Positions 47,266 through 56,658 of a stretch of DNA of 64,000 nt are shown piece by piece. Position 1 is the stretch's first letter. The number at the start of each line of letters is the position of its first letter. This DNA is from Yersinia kristensenii (GTDB lineage: Bacteria; Pseudomonadota; Gammaproteobacteria; Enterobacterales; Enterobacteriaceae), in assembly GCF_900460525.1 (NCBI RefSeq), contig NZ_UHIY01000001.1, positions 2,790,001 to 2,854,000 of the forward strand. The letters are read 5' to 3'. A model generated the notes under the pieces. The model was not told the DNA's origin. It did no database searches and was given only the letters and a program-made list of their open reading frames with translations. The position numbers were made by a program, and so were the translations under genes.

Positions 47266-48198
47266 ATGGCAAAGACCCTAACCCGTAGCCGGATTTTTGC
47301 GTTAGCCACAGTAATGTTGGCTGTATCGGCTGGAGCATCACAGGCTGCTGATACTGTCCGTGTTGGCTCAAAAATTGATACCGAAGGCTCATTGCTGGGC
47401 AATATTATAGTGCAGGTTCTTGATGCTAATGGAATTAAAACAACCAATAAATCCCAGTTGGGCACTACCAAAGTGGTGCGTGGAGCTATCACCGCTGGTG
47501 AGATTGATATTTACCCTGAATACACGGGTAACGGTGCTTTTTTCTTCTCTGATGAAAAAGATCCTGCCTGGAAAGATGCAAAAGCAGGCTATGAAAAAGT
47601 AAAGAAATTGGATTATGACAAGAATAAACTGGTGTGGCTTTCACCCGCTCCGGCGAACAACACGTGGACCATTGCTATTCGCCAGGATCTAGCTAATGCG
47701 AATAATTTGAAAACATTAGATGATTTAGGCAAATGGATAAATGCGGGTGGCAAATTCAAATTGGCTGCCTCAGCTGAATTTATTGAAAGACCTGATGCCC
47801 TGCCAGCTTTCCAACAAGCATATGGTTTCAAATTGAATCAAGACCAATTGCTATCATTGGCAGGTGGTGACACTGCGGTAACAATTAAAGCAGCTGCCGA
47901 GCAAACCTCTGGAGTTAACGCCGCCATGGCGTATGGAACTGATGGTCCGGTCGCTGCATTAGGGCTGCGAACATTGGAAGATACTAAAGGTGTACAACCT
48001 ATCTATGCGCCAACCCCAATAATCCGTGAAGCCACACTGAAAGCGCATCCTAATATCCCTGCTTTGCTTGATCCTGTATTTGCCACACTTGATAGTGCAA
48101 CCTTACAAAAACTGAATGCTCGCATTGCAGTAGAAGGTCAGGATGCGAAGAAAGTTGCGGCCAATTACCTGAAAGAAAAAGGGTTTGTTAAAGGATAG
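47266..48198 (+). CDS. osmF: Betaine-type ABC transporter binding protein OsmF (YehZ)
   Basis: OsmF is the periplasmic binding protein of the osmotically induced YehZYXW transporter, of low betaine affinity in E. coli. The 310-residue precursor has a signal peptide (cleavage after SQA near residue 27) and then VRVGSKIDTEGSLLGNIIVQVL, GEIDIYPEYTGNGAFF, APANNTWTIA and YGTDGPVAALGLRTL, closely like E. coli. It is the first gene of osmF-yehYXW. Two hairpins follow before yehY. Confidence 0.94.
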   Translation: MAKTLTRSRIFALATVMLAVSAGASQAADTVRVGSKIDTEGSLLGNIIVQVLDANGIKTTNKSQLGTTKVVRGAITAGEIDIYPEYTGNGAFFFSDEKDPAWKDAKAGYEKVKKLDYDKNKLVWLSPAPANNTWTIAIRQDLANANNLKTLDDLGKWINAGGKFKLAASAEFIERPDALPAFQQAYGFKLNQDQLLSLAGGDTAVTIKAAAEQTSGVNAAMAYGTDGPVAALGLRTLEDTKGVQPIYAPTPIIREATLKAHPNIPALLDPVFATLDSATLQKLNARIAVEGQDAKKVAANYLKEKGFVKG

Positions 48199-48212
48199 TG
48201 ATGTATATCAGG

Positions 48213-48294
48213 GATGGTACTGTAGGTATCTATTTCATATCCTATAGCACCATCAAATAAACAGATAATCTATTGTTATAAAAAGATTATCTGT
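48213..48294 (+). promoter_or_regulatory. Two hairpins between osmF and yehY
   Basis: GATGGT...TAGG with CCTA...ACCATC (48213-48254) and the perfect repeat ACAGATAATC/GATTATCTGT (48261-48270, 48285-48294) stand in series, ending 16 bases before the yehY start. They may protect osmF mRNA or lower downstream expression. Confidence 0.5.
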
Positions 48295-48310
48295 CAGGGA
48301 GATGGGGTGT

Positions 48311-49465
48311 ATGGTTGTAAAAAACCGAGTTCTGCTGGCGCTGGTTCTTTTGATGATTTTATCGGGGGTAGGCTTTTCCTTTGTGAGCCATGCACCGAAT
48401 CGGTTGATCTCTGGTCAGGGCATTTCATTAGTATCATTGATAGCTGGGCCTGTTTGGTGGTTATTAGTGCCGATATTGATGCTATCTACTTTTGCATTCT
48501 TTAAACAAAATACTGTGGTGTTTTGGTCAACAGTTTTAATAGCCGAAATACTGTTGTTCGGCTTGTTGTTACTGGCAGGAACAACAGCGACACAACTTGC
48601 TGGTGGCGAAGAAAGCCTCGCTCGCACGTCACTTGGTAGTGGGTTTTGGTTGATGAGTGGGATGAGCATATTAATTGCTGTCGATAGCTTGTCCCGTGCG
48701 ATTGTGAATCCTGTTTGGCGCAGTTTGGCAAATATTTTGTTAGTTCTACCAGTTGTACTGTTGTTGGCAACCGGGCAACTTGATCAATTGTCATTAATGA
48801 AAGAGTACGTTAATCGGCAAGACGTATTTGATGATGCATTATGGCGACACCTTCAAATTTTGTTGGCAACACTGATACCCGCTGTACTCTTGGGTATTCC
48901 CCTTGGTCTATTCTGCTTTCGCTCTCATCGTTTTCAAGGCACTATTTTTTCAACATTGAATATTATTCAAACTATTCCATCCATTGCTTTGTTTGGTTTG
49001 TTGATTGCACCTTTGGCAGGGTTGGCTGCGGCTATTCCCTGGTTGGCAGACCATGGGGTGAGTGGTATCGGGTTAGCGCCAGCGATTATCGCACTTGTGC
49101 TTTATGCTTTATTACCATTAGTACGCAATGTAGTTGCCGGGTTAGAGGCCGTGCCTGACAGTGTTGTTGAATCGGCGCGAGGGATGGGGATGACCCGCAC
49201 TCAGCTGTTCTTTCGGGTTCAGATCCCGATTGCAATGCCATTTATTTTATCCGGAGTTCGTATTATTGCTGTGCAAACCGTCGGCTTGGCCGTTGTCGCT
49301 GCGTTGATTGGGGCCGGTGGATTGGGCGCGATTGTATTTCAAGGTTTACTGAGCAGTGCATTGGATTTGGTGTTATTGGGCGTAATCCCCGTGATAGTGA
49401 TGGCGGTAGTAGTTGATTCGCTGTTTAAATTCATCGTTATTTTTATGGATACTTCGCATCGATGA
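48311..49465 (+). CDS. yehY: ABC transporter permease YehY
   Basis: YehY is one of two permeases of the OsmF system. The 384-residue protein has a long N-terminal membrane part (several helices to about 180) and a C-terminal permease domain with the EAA-type VVESARGMGMTRTQLFFRVQIPIAMPF. I start at ATG 48311, which has GGAG 9 bases upstream; ATG 48302 is also in frame. It overlaps yehX by four bases (ATGA). Confidence 0.93.
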   Translation: MVVKNRVLLALVLLMILSGVGFSFVSHAPNRLISGQGISLVSLIAGPVWWLLVPILMLSTFAFFKQNTVVFWSTVLIAEILLFGLLLLAGTTATQLAGGEESLARTSLGSGFWLMSGMSILIAVDSLSRAIVNPVWRSLANILLVLPVVLLLATGQLDQLSLMKEYVNRQDVFDDALWRHLQILLATLIPAVLLGIPLGLFCFRSHRFQGTIFSTLNIIQTIPSIALFGLLIAPLAGLAAAIPWLADHGVSGIGLAPAIIALVLYALLPLVRNVVAGLEAVPDSVVESARGMGMTRTQLFFRVQIPIAMPFILSGVRIIAVQTVGLAVVAALIGAGGLGAIVFQGLLSSALDLVLLGVIPVIVMAVVVDSLFKFIVIFMDTSHR

Positions 49466-50406
49466 TTCATTTCCATCAGGTAACTAAATATTTTGCCGGC
49501 AAACGGGCAGTAGATAACCTAACGTTACAGATTGCTAAAGGGGAATTTACGGTGCTGATTGGTACCTCGGGTTCCGGTAAGTCGACCACATTAAAAATGA
49601 TTAATCGGCTTATCGAACATGATGAGGGGGAGATCCATTTTGCTGGTGAAGAAATTCGTAATTATAAGCCTGAAGATATACGGCGACGCATGGGGTATGC
49701 CATCCAATCAATAGGCTTATTCCCCCATTGGACTGTGGAACGCAATATTGGCACTGTACCGCAATTGCTCAAATGGCCCCAGGAGCGCATCCGTCAACGG
49801 GTTATTGAATTGCTTGAGTTATTGCATCTGGATCCCGAACAGTTTCTTCATCGCTATCCTCATCAATTGTCAGGCGGACAGCAACAGCGGGTAGGTGTTG
49901 CCCGAGCTTTGGCGGCAGATCCAGAAGTCTTGTTGATGGACGAGCCATTTGGTGCATTAGACCCAGTGACACGTTCAGCATTGCAGTTCGAAATTAGTCG
50001 TATTCACCAGTTATCGGGTCGGACTATTGTTCTTGTCACTCATGATATTGATGAAGCTTTGAGTTTGGCTGATCGCATAGTATTGATGGATGGTGGGCGA
50101 GTTATACAGCAAGGAACACCCATTGAAATGTTAACTCAGCCCGCGAATGACTTTGTTCGTGATTTCTTTGGTCGCAGTGATCTTGGTATTAAGCTGTTAT
50201 CGCTTGGGCGGGCTGAACAACGTGTTAGGCGTGGTGAAACTTTGGTTGGGCAACCAATACTCGGTACGACTAGTTTGCGTGAAGCACTCTCCCTGTTTGT
50301 GTCGCGTCAGACAGATAAATTACTGGTCGCTGATGAACATGGGCAATCATTGGGGGTGCTTTACTTTGCAGATCTGATAGCCGATGCGGATGAGGGGGGC
50401 TCATGA
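49462..50406 (+). CDS. yehX: ABC transporter ATPase YehX
   Basis: The 314-residue ATPase (E. coli 308) has Walker [17 protein letters not shown], signature [16 protein letters not shown], Walker [14 protein letters not shown] and the H-loop [11 protein letters not shown]; the C-terminal part (about 245-314) is CBS-like. It energises the OsmF-YehYW transporter. It is coupled by ATGA overlaps to both yehY and yehW. Confidence 0.95.
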   Translation: MIHFHQVTKYFAGKRAVDNLTLQIAKGEFTVLIGTSGSGKSTTLKMINRLIEHDEGEIHFAGEEIRNYKPEDIRRRMGYAIQSIGLFPHWTVERNIGTVPQLLKWPQERIRQRVIELLELLHLDPEQFLHRYPHQLSGGQQQRVGVARALAADPEVLLMDEPFGALDPVTRSALQFEISRIHQLSGRTIVLVTHDIDEALSLADRIVLMDGGRVIQQGTPIEMLTQPANDFVRDFFGRSDLGIKLLSLGRAEQRVRRGETLVGQPILGTTSLREALSLFVSRQTDKLLVADEHGQSLGVLYFADLIADADEGGS

Positions 50407-51233
50407 AACCGACAGCTGTCAAAACGGGTGATGTGAAAGCGCTCCCTCTGGAGAAGCTCAAATCAGGATTATTATATTGTTTAAAAGATCCTCTTTGTTG
50501 GGCATTACTCTTACTGGCCGGTCTGGTTTTTGGTATGACCTCCTTGGGCGGCATTTTTTCGGCGTTATTCCCTGATCTCGACAGACCTATTTATGTGCAG
50601 GATACATTTTGGTCACTGGTCGTCGCCCATGTTTTTTTGGTGCTGGTTTCCAGTATTATTGCTATTTTCATTGGGGTTAGCGCAGGTATTGGTGTGACTC
50701 GCCCGGCAGGGAAAGAGTTTCGTTCGGTGGTAGAAACTATTGTCGCGATGGGGCAGACATTTCCACCTGTTGCGGTGCTCGCTATTGCCGTCCCAGTGAT
50801 GGGCTTTAGCGAAAAGCCTGCCATTATTGCCTTAGTACTTTATGGTTTATTACCTATTTTACAAGGGACTATTACGGGGGTTGAGTCTGTTTCCAGGGAT
50901 ATCCGCGAGGTAGCGGAAGGTGTGGGGATGAACGCCCGGCAGATTTTATGGCGTGTAGAATTGCCTTTGGCTGCACCGGTTATTGTTGCGGGCATCCGGA
51001 CGTCAGTCATTATCAATATTGGTACTGCTGCTATTGCTTCAACTGTCGGGACGAAAACGCTAGGTTCCCCGATTATTATCGGACTGAGCGGTTTTAATAC
51101 TGCTTATGTTATTCAGGGTGCGATTGTAGTCGCCTTATTGGCAATTATTACGGATATGATTTTTACCCGTTGGAACCGGCGTTTGTCTCGTTGGCGGGAA
51201 TTACAATCTCTCCCTGTCGTAAAACATAACTGA
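50403..51233 (+). CDS. yehW: ABC transporter permease YehW
   Basis: The 276-residue permease is about 30 residues longer at the N-terminus than E. coli YehW. It has five to six helices, [17 protein letters not shown] and the EAA-type region [27 protein letters not shown]. It ends the osmF-yehYXW set; the PhnD-like gene follows 38 bases later on the same strand and may be co-transcribed. Confidence 0.94.
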   Translation: MKPTAVKTGDVKALPLEKLKSGLLYCLKDPLCWALLLLAGLVFGMTSLGGIFSALFPDLDRPIYVQDTFWSLVVAHVFLVLVSSIIAIFIGVSAGIGVTRPAGKEFRSVVETIVAMGQTFPPVAVLAIAVPVMGFSEKPAIIALVLYGLLPILQGTITGVESVSRDIREVAEGVGMNARQILWRVELPLAAPVIVAGIRTSVIINIGTAAIASTVGTKTLGSPIIIGLSGFNTAYVIQGAIVVALLAIITDMIFTRWNRRLSRWRELQSLPVVKHN

Positions 51234-51271
51234 TCCTCCAGTCTGCGGCTCTTCTTAAGTAGGTGCCTATC

Positions 51272-52066
51272 ATGATTTCACTGCCCATGTATGGGGTTCG
51301 GCTGGAACAAGATGTCCAGCCTCTTTGGCAATTGTTGTTGCAACAATTGCGCGGCCATGGTGTCTCTGGAGTAAGTGAACAGTTACTCTGGCCTTTAGAT
51401 TTATTGCAACATTGGCGTGACCCTACACTGCTTTTGAGTCAGACCTGTGGTTTTCCTCTGGTGACTCAACTGCAACAGCAGGTACGGTTGGTTGGGGTAT
51501 TCAGTTATCAATCACCTTATTGTTCAGGTGAGTACTACCGTAGTTTAGTGGTCGTTCGTGACGATGAACAAGGCGAGCAACTGTCTGACTTTCGTCATCG
51601 GACAGTTGTCTACAACAGCACAAACTCCCACTCCGGATATAATGCATTACGTACTTTGATTGCCCCATTGGCGGTTAATGGGGGGTTCTTTTCGCGCAGT
51701 ATAGCTTCGGGTAGTCACTATCGTTCAATTGAAATGATTCAACAACGGCAAGCAGATATTGCTGCGATAGATTGTGTGAGCTTCGCATTATTACAGCGTG
51801 ATGATCCATCAGCCGTTGTCGGATTAAAGATTATCGCGAAAACTGATGCCGTACCTGGGTTACCCCTTATTACCTCGGTAACAACATCTGAAAAAGAGCT
51901 TATCCAGATACGTCAGGCCATTAGAGCTACAATCAATTCGCCAGAGGCGACCTCAGCTAAAGCTATGCTATTGATTAACGGGTTTAGCGTCTTACCTTGG
52001 TCAGCCTATAACGTTATTAAGCAGATGGAAGAAAAGGCTGCTGAATTAGGTGTGTTCACTCTTTAA
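51272..52066 (+). CDS. PhnD-like binding protein without a signal peptide
   Basis: The 264-residue protein belongs to the PhnD/transferrin-like group (PF12974): start MISLPMYGVRLEQDVQPLW, LLLSQTCGFPLVTQL, YYRSLVVVRDDE, VYNSTNSHSGYNALR and the C-terminal SVLPWSAYNVIKQME. There is no signal peptide or lipobox, so it is predicted to be cytoplasmic. Its ligand is unknown. I start at ATG 51272 (AGGTG 8 bases upstream); a GTG at 51263 is in frame. It follows yehW by 38 bases, so a link with the osmolyte transporter is possible. Confidence 0.82.
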   Translation: MISLPMYGVRLEQDVQPLWQLLLQQLRGHGVSGVSEQLLWPLDLLQHWRDPTLLLSQTCGFPLVTQLQQQVRLVGVFSYQSPYCSGEYYRSLVVVRDDEQGEQLSDFRHRTVVYNSTNSHSGYNALRTLIAPLAVNGGFFSRSIASGSHYRSIEMIQQRQADIAAIDCVSFALLQRDDPSAVVGLKIIAKTDAVPGLPLITSVTTSEKELIQIRQAIRATINSPEATSAKAMLLINGFSVLPWSAYNVIKQMEEKAAELGVFTL

Positions 52067-52206
52067 AACAGCTAGTAGGGAAGAGCTGATTCTCGGTGAT
52101 ATAGGTTAAGACAGAGGCCATAATGCCCCCAAGGCTCGCAGGTGTTTGAACGGGTCAGGGGCTTGCAAACTTTTTGGCAGCAGAAACGCCGCTATTGGAT
52201 GGGTGC

Positions 52207-52395
52207 TTACGGTGATTCCTGACCATTGTTGGACAAGCCCGCAGGGCCAATATCAGACAATGGACTTGATTCCGTGGTTTCAGTTTCATGTGGGGTTGTT
52301 GAACGGGTATAAATGTTCAACCCAGCCAGAAAAACGCCGCCTAATGAACTCAGAGCCATGACTGCAATCAGAATAATGAGTGTTTTTCTCAGCAT
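52207..52395 (-). CDS. Small membrane-anchored protein, hypothetical
   Basis: The 62-codon frame reads MLRKTLIILIAVMALSSLGG, one hydrophobic helix (about 5-28), then a Ser/Thr/Glu-rich polar tail ending SNNGQESP. This looks like an N-terminally anchored small protein. The ribosome binding site is weak, so I am not sure it is expressed. It lies between the PhnD-like gene and a dispersed repeat; no family recognised. Confidence 0.45.
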   Translation of the reverse strand: MLRKTLIILIAVMALSSLGGVFLAGLNIYTRSTTPHETETTESSPLSDIGPAGLSNNGQESP

Positions 52396-52479
52396 AATTA
52401 TTTTCACTTTTTATCTAAACAGCGTGAATTATAACCCGTTTACTAAATGAAACAACCATGTTGCATTCTTGCTGTATAA

Positions 52480-52628
52480 ACTCGTCATACTTCAAGCTTG
52501 CATGTACGTTGGTTTTTTTCGTTACTCGGCCCGCCCTGCGGGTCAGCGCCAACGCTGGTCAAAATGGTTTACAACCAATTTGCCATTCTATTACCGCCTT
52601 CCCGCAACTCGGGTTATTTAGAGCATAG
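52480..52628. repeat. Dispersed Yersinia-type intergenic repeat, diverged copy
   Basis: It begins with CTCGTCATACTTCAAGCTTG and ends with CCCGCAACTCGGGTTATTTA, the type of end seen in copies A and B and in the remnant at 62391. Its middle (GGCCCGCCCTGCGGGTCAGC) is different. It ends four bases after nothing but the stop codon of the yedA homologue, so it forms that gene's 3' flank. Confidence 0.6.
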
Positions 52629-52631
52629 AGA

Positions 52632-53522
52632 TTAACGAGATTTAAACAGAAATTTCCCTAAGGTTACCAAAACCACCGCAGAAACAATGACGGCTAATGC
52701 CCACCATTCCCGGGTAGATAAACTTTCACCAGCAAAACCAATGCCCAATAATACCGCAACGACTGGGTTTACATAGGCATAACTGGTTGCCACTGCTGGG
52801 CGGACATTTTTCAGTAGGAACATATAAGCACTGATGGCAAGCATTGAGCCAAAAACAATCAAGTAAAGTAGTGACAGGATACCCGCCATTGAGGGCGTTT
52901 GGGTTAGTTCTTCACCACTTAGCGTACTGGCAAGCAGCAGAATAACGCCAGCGACCAGCATTTGCGCCGCACCGGACATCGGCCCATTGGGTAACGCGAG
53001 TCGTGAGCTCCATACTGAGCCGAATGCCCAACTGGCAGAAGCCAGTAATATCAGCATCGCGCCCAGTGGATTGCCTAATAAGTTACTGCCGGTATTGAGC
53101 AATATAATACCGACTAACCCAAGTGCAATACCTGACCACTCCAGTTTAGTATTACGCATCCCCCATAACATACTGAAACACAAAGTGAATAATGGAACGG
53201 TCGCGACCATGACGGCGGCAATACCGGAGGGAACATGCTGGTGTTCTGCAATGGTGACCAACCCATTGCCGATAGCTAATAATAAAACACCAATTGCGCT
53301 GGCACCCATCCATTGGCGAAAAGTGGGGAGGGCATGGCCACGAATAGCCAGGAAGCTGAACAATAATACCCCGGCAATCAGATAGCGTAATCCCGCCATC
53401 ATCAACGGTGGCCAGCTTTCGACTCCGATGCGAATGACCAGATAAGTAGAACCCCAGACGAAGTATAAGGTGAAAAGTGAACCGACCAGCAACCACAGAT
53501 TACGGCTATTTTGCTTCAGCAT
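52632..53522 (-). CDS. yedA: DMT-superfamily exporter YedA
   Basis: The 296-residue protein has ten predicted helices in two EamA repeats, typical of the drug/metabolite transporter family, and resembles E. coli YedA: YFVWGSTYLVIRIGVESWPP, VTIAEHQHVPSGIAAVM, ATVPLFTLCFSMLWG and TSYAYVNPVVAVLLG. Its substrate is unknown; an amino acid or drug is typical. It is a single gene. In E. coli yedA lies in an unrelated place. Confidence 0.9.
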   Translation of the reverse strand: MLKQNSRNLWLLVGSLFTLYFVWGSTYLVIRIGVESWPPLMMAGLRYLIAGVLLFSFLAIRGHALPTFRQWMGASAIGVLLLAIGNGLVTIAEHQHVPSGIAAVMVATVPLFTLCFSMLWGMRNTKLEWSGIALGLVGIILLNTGSNLLGNPLGAMLILLASASWAFGSVWSSRLALPNGPMSGAAQMLVAGVILLLASTLSGEELTQTPSMAGILSLLYLIVFGSMLAISAYMFLLKNVRPAVATSYAYVNPVVAVLLGIGFAGESLSTREWWALAVIVSAVVLVTLGKFLFKSR

Positions 53523-53841
53523 AGTTATTCAATAAGAAAGGAACAATAAAACAGAGATGTACCAGTAAACATGAGAATAGCTGTCGTTAGCAAAGGTTTT
53601 TATCATTTATTTACGTTTTAATTTTTCGTCTAAAATTTTTGTTAAAACAGAGGGTTATTCTTATGGTTAACAACGGTTGGGTTAATAAGCAGTGACAAAA
53701 CCTACTCTTCTTAAGAAAGCAAAAATTGCTTCAGGCATGATGCATAAAATCAGGATACTCAACTGAGCCTATATGACAATTATCAGACAAGGTGAGTGGT
53801 TTATGGGAGCAATACATTTGCTGATGGGGAGCCAGATTAGG
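53523..53841. other. Intergenic region between yedA and the alginate-lyase gene
   Basis: Divergent promoter region. In-frame ATG codons at 53773 and 53803 could lengthen the downstream gene. Nothing else is recognised. Confidence 0.45.
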
Positions 53842-55137
53842 ATGTGTATTATTAATCTGACACGTTCTTATTCCGTCCTGGCGGTACTGCTGGCACTGTT
53901 TTTTATGCCCATCGCCGAGGCAGCACAGAGTGAATACGCCTTTTTATCCGCCAGTATGTTGCAGCATAACCAACGGGTTATCGCGGAAGATAAGACGAAA
54001 GGGCGGGGGCTGATGCCGGTGGCAACCCAGCAGGCCTATCGCCAGTTATTGCAGCAAGCGGATAAAGCGCTAAAGCAGCCAGACCCTGGTGTTATGGATA
54101 AAAACAGAGTACCGCCCAGTGGCTCTAAACATGACTATCTGAGTCTCAGTGCATATTGGTGGCCGGATAGTCAAAAAAAGGACGGTTTACCCTGGAAACA
54201 TAAAGACGGGCAAATTAACCCCGCCAGTAAAAATGAAGAGAGTGATGGTGTACGTTTGGCGGATTTTACAGCTCAGGTGCAAACATTAACATTGGCTTGG
54301 TATTTTTCCGGTCAACAGCAATATGCCGATAAAGCCATCAGCATGATTCGAACATGGTTCATTGACCCGGATACTCGCATGAACCCTAATCTCAATTTTG
54401 CTCAAGGTGTACCGGGCATTGCCGCAGGGCGCGGAACCGGCGTCTTGGACGGGCGCTATTTTGCCACTCGCATTATCGATTCACTGATAATGTTACAGCA
54501 AAATAAGCGCTGGACAGCGCAAGATGAAAAGGACATTAGGCAATGGATGATGGTGTATCTACAGTGGCTCCAACAGAGTCCGGCAGGTAAAAAAGAAGCT
54601 GTGGCTCTGAATAATCACGGTAATTGGTATGCAGTGCAAGTGGCGGGTATCGCCTGGTATCTGCAACAGACCCAGACCGTGGTTGAGATGGCGAATTTGT
54701 TGAAAGCCAAACTGAATGTTCAATTAGCGGCAGATGGATCCCAACCGCTAGAGTTAGCGCGGACGCGCTCTTTCCACTACAGCTATTTTAGTTTACAGGC
54801 TGCTGTATTGATGGCCCGATTGGCTGATAAAGTTCACGTTGGCTTGTGGCATTATCAAACCCCGAATGGCAGTGATTTGATTAAGGCTCTTGATTTTATG
54901 GCTCCTTTTTCTGTTGAGCAGAGTAAATGGCCCTATCCTAGCCTTGATTATATTGGTGTACGGTTAGTTCCTCTGATGGTTCAGGCAGACCAAGCATTGG
55001 GTGAGAATCGCTATCAACAGTGGATTGAACAAGCTCATTTTTCTGATATAGCGAGTAAAACGGAGAAAAAACAAAACGGCGCGGTAACTGAAGTGCTACG
55101 TGACGTTGGGTTATTATCTATTCCTATTAATAAATGA
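53842..55137 (+). CDS. Secreted alginate lyase family protein
   Basis: This protein fits the alginate lyase domain family PF05426: YLSLSAYWWPD, RNESDGVRLAD-like NEESDGVRLADF, RDGRYFATRI-like DGRYFATRIIDSL, the active-site motif NNHGNWYAVQ and the catalytic-region FHYSYFSLQA. With the start at ATG 53842 the product has 431 residues and a signal peptide (MCIINLTRSYSVLAVLLALF, cleavage after AEA). Earlier in-frame starts (53803, with AGGTGAG upstream; 53773) would extend it by 13-23 residues. Acting on a uronic-acid polysaccharide in the periplasm is inference. It is convergent with a porin gene. Confidence 0.85.
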   Translation: MCIINLTRSYSVLAVLLALFFMPIAEAAQSEYAFLSASMLQHNQRVIAEDKTKGRGLMPVATQQAYRQLLQQADKALKQPDPGVMDKNRVPPSGSKHDYLSLSAYWWPDSQKKDGLPWKHKDGQINPASKNEESDGVRLADFTAQVQTLTLAWYFSGQQQYADKAISMIRTWFIDPDTRMNPNLNFAQGVPGIAAGRGTGVLDGRYFATRIIDSLIMLQQNKRWTAQDEKDIRQWMMVYLQWLQQSPAGKKEAVALNNHGNWYAVQVAGIAWYLQQTQTVVEMANLLKAKLNVQLAADGSQPLELARTRSFHYSYFSLQAAVLMARLADKVHVGLWHYQTPNGSDLIKALDFMAPFSVEQSKWPYPSLDYIGVRLVPLMVQADQALGENRYQQWIEQAHFSDIASKTEKKQNGAVTEVLRDVGLLSIPINK

Positions 55138-55151
55138 TTATTGATCAATAA

Positions 55152-55177
55152 TAAAAAAACCGGGAGTGATCTCCCGG
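55152..55177 (-). terminator. Rho-independent terminator of the porin gene
   Basis: On the minus strand, CCGGGAG and CTCCCGG (7 bp, 4-base loop) are followed by TTTTTTTATT. The site is 93 bases after the porin stop codon. Confidence 0.85.
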
Positions 55178-55269
55178 CAAAATGTGATGACTGCTAATAA
55201 AATATATTCACAAAACACGATGAAACATTCAAACAATAAAATAATGAGGGTAATGCTAATAAGTCACGA

Positions 55270-56385
55270 TTAGAACTGATAGACCAGACCAACTGCAACC
55301 ACGTTATCTGTGTTCAGTTTCAGTTTGTTATCATTGTTCAGCTGGTTTATTTTATAATCTACATAGGTTGACATGTTTTTATTGAAGTAATATAAAGCGC
55401 CGATGTCAATGTATTTGACTAAGTCAGCATCGCCAACACCTTCGATATCTTTTCCTTTAGACTGAATATAAGCCAACGAAGGTTTTAAACCGAAATCGAA
55501 CTGATATTGTGCGACCAATTCAATGTTCTGGGTTTTATTAGCAAAACCACTTACACCAGTTGAAATATTATTAATAACCGCGGTGCCAGAAATAGGCGTC
55601 ATATTGCGAGTTTCAGCGTAAGTAGCCCCTAAGTACACACCGTTATCATCATATTTCAGGCCAGTTGTCCAGGCATCAGCTTTATCGCCTTTACCAAATC
55701 GACCTTCTTTCTGTGCTGTTGTGCGGTTAGATGAGGCATAAGCCGCACCTACACTGACACCTGCGCCAATCGCGTAGCTGGAGGACATACCGAAGCCGTC
55801 GCCATTCTGTTTGGTGGCATCTGCGCGGCCATTGGTGTTGTCAGATTCGTTGCCGTTCTTCCCCTGATATTGCAGGGAGAATTTCAGGCCATCAACTAAA
55901 CCGAAGAAATCTGTGTTGCGGTAAGTCGCTACGCCAGTGGTACGGCCAGTCAAGAAGTTATCGGTTCTGGTGTAGCTGTCATTACCGAATTCCGGCAGCA
56001 TATCGGTCCAGGCGGCGATGTCATATAATACGCCGTAGTTACGACCATAATCGATTGAGCCTAATTTCCCGTAACGTAAACCCGCAAATGCTAAGCGTGT
56101 TTTGTTGTCTTTTGTTTCCTGGCTTTCAGCGTAGTTAGCGGCAATGTTATATTCCCATTGGCCATAACCGGTCAATTGGTCGGTGATTTGGGTAGCGCCT
56201 TTGAAACCAAAACGGACGTAAGATTTGTCCCCGTCACTTTTATTATTATCAGAGAAGTAATGCAGCGCTTTTACTTTTCCGTATAAATCAAGTTTATTAC
56301 CATCTTTATTATAAATTTCTGCTGCGTGTGAAGAAGTGGCAACTAATAAAGCCGGTATCAGGATTGCCAGAATATTACGTTTCAT
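55270..56385 (-). CDS. General porin, OmpC/OmpF family
   Basis: This 371-residue outer membrane trimeric porin has a signal peptide ([21 protein letters not shown]) and the mature start [17 protein letters not shown]. The constriction loop L3 has the PEFGND motif (in [12 protein letters not shown], about residue 134), [11 protein letters not shown] follows, and the C-terminus is the beta-barrel signature VGLVYQF. It passively admits small hydrophilic solutes. Which of OmpC, OmpF or another porin it corresponds to cannot be settled by reading. Upstream AT-rich repeats may include OmpR sites. It is convergent with the alginate-lyase-family gene. Confidence 0.92.
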   Translation of the reverse strand: MKRNILAILIPALLVATSSHAAEIYNKDGNKLDLYGKVKALHYFSDNNKSDGDKSYVRFGFKGATQITDQLTGYGQWEYNIAANYAESQETKDNKTRLAFAGLRYGKLGSIDYGRNYGVLYDIAAWTDMLPEFGNDSYTRTDNFLTGRTTGVATYRNTDFFGLVDGLKFSLQYQGKNGNESDNTNGRADATKQNGDGFGMSSSYAIGAGVSVGAAYASSNRTTAQKEGRFGKGDKADAWTTGLKYDDNGVYLGATYAETRNMTPISGTAVINNISTGVSGFANKTQNIELVAQYQFDFGLKPSLAYIQSKGKDIEGVGDADLVKYIDIGALYYFNKNMSTYVDYKINQLNNDNKLKLNTDNVVAVGLVYQF

Positions 56386-56658
56386 ATTTATGCCCTGTTT
56401 CTCTTATTTGAAAAGACGCGAATAGTCGAATTTTTTTGCTGTATTCAATATCTGTCTGAATTCATCCAGCGCAGAATTTTTACCGCATCTATGTGATATA
56501 TTTATGACAAAATATAAATAACTGCGTTTTTGCGTAAATATTGTTCATTTTTATTTGCACTAAACTGACACATCATCTAATGCATGTGGTGCTTTCGGGC
56601 TGACGTGAGCGTTGCGGTGTGGGACAATAGGGCAACATCCAGTTTAGATAAGATATGC

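Noticed and set aside
56430..56480. Possible LexA box upstream of dinG (CTG...CAG near 56451)
   Set aside because: The spacing between CTG and CAG is 12 rather than 10 bases.
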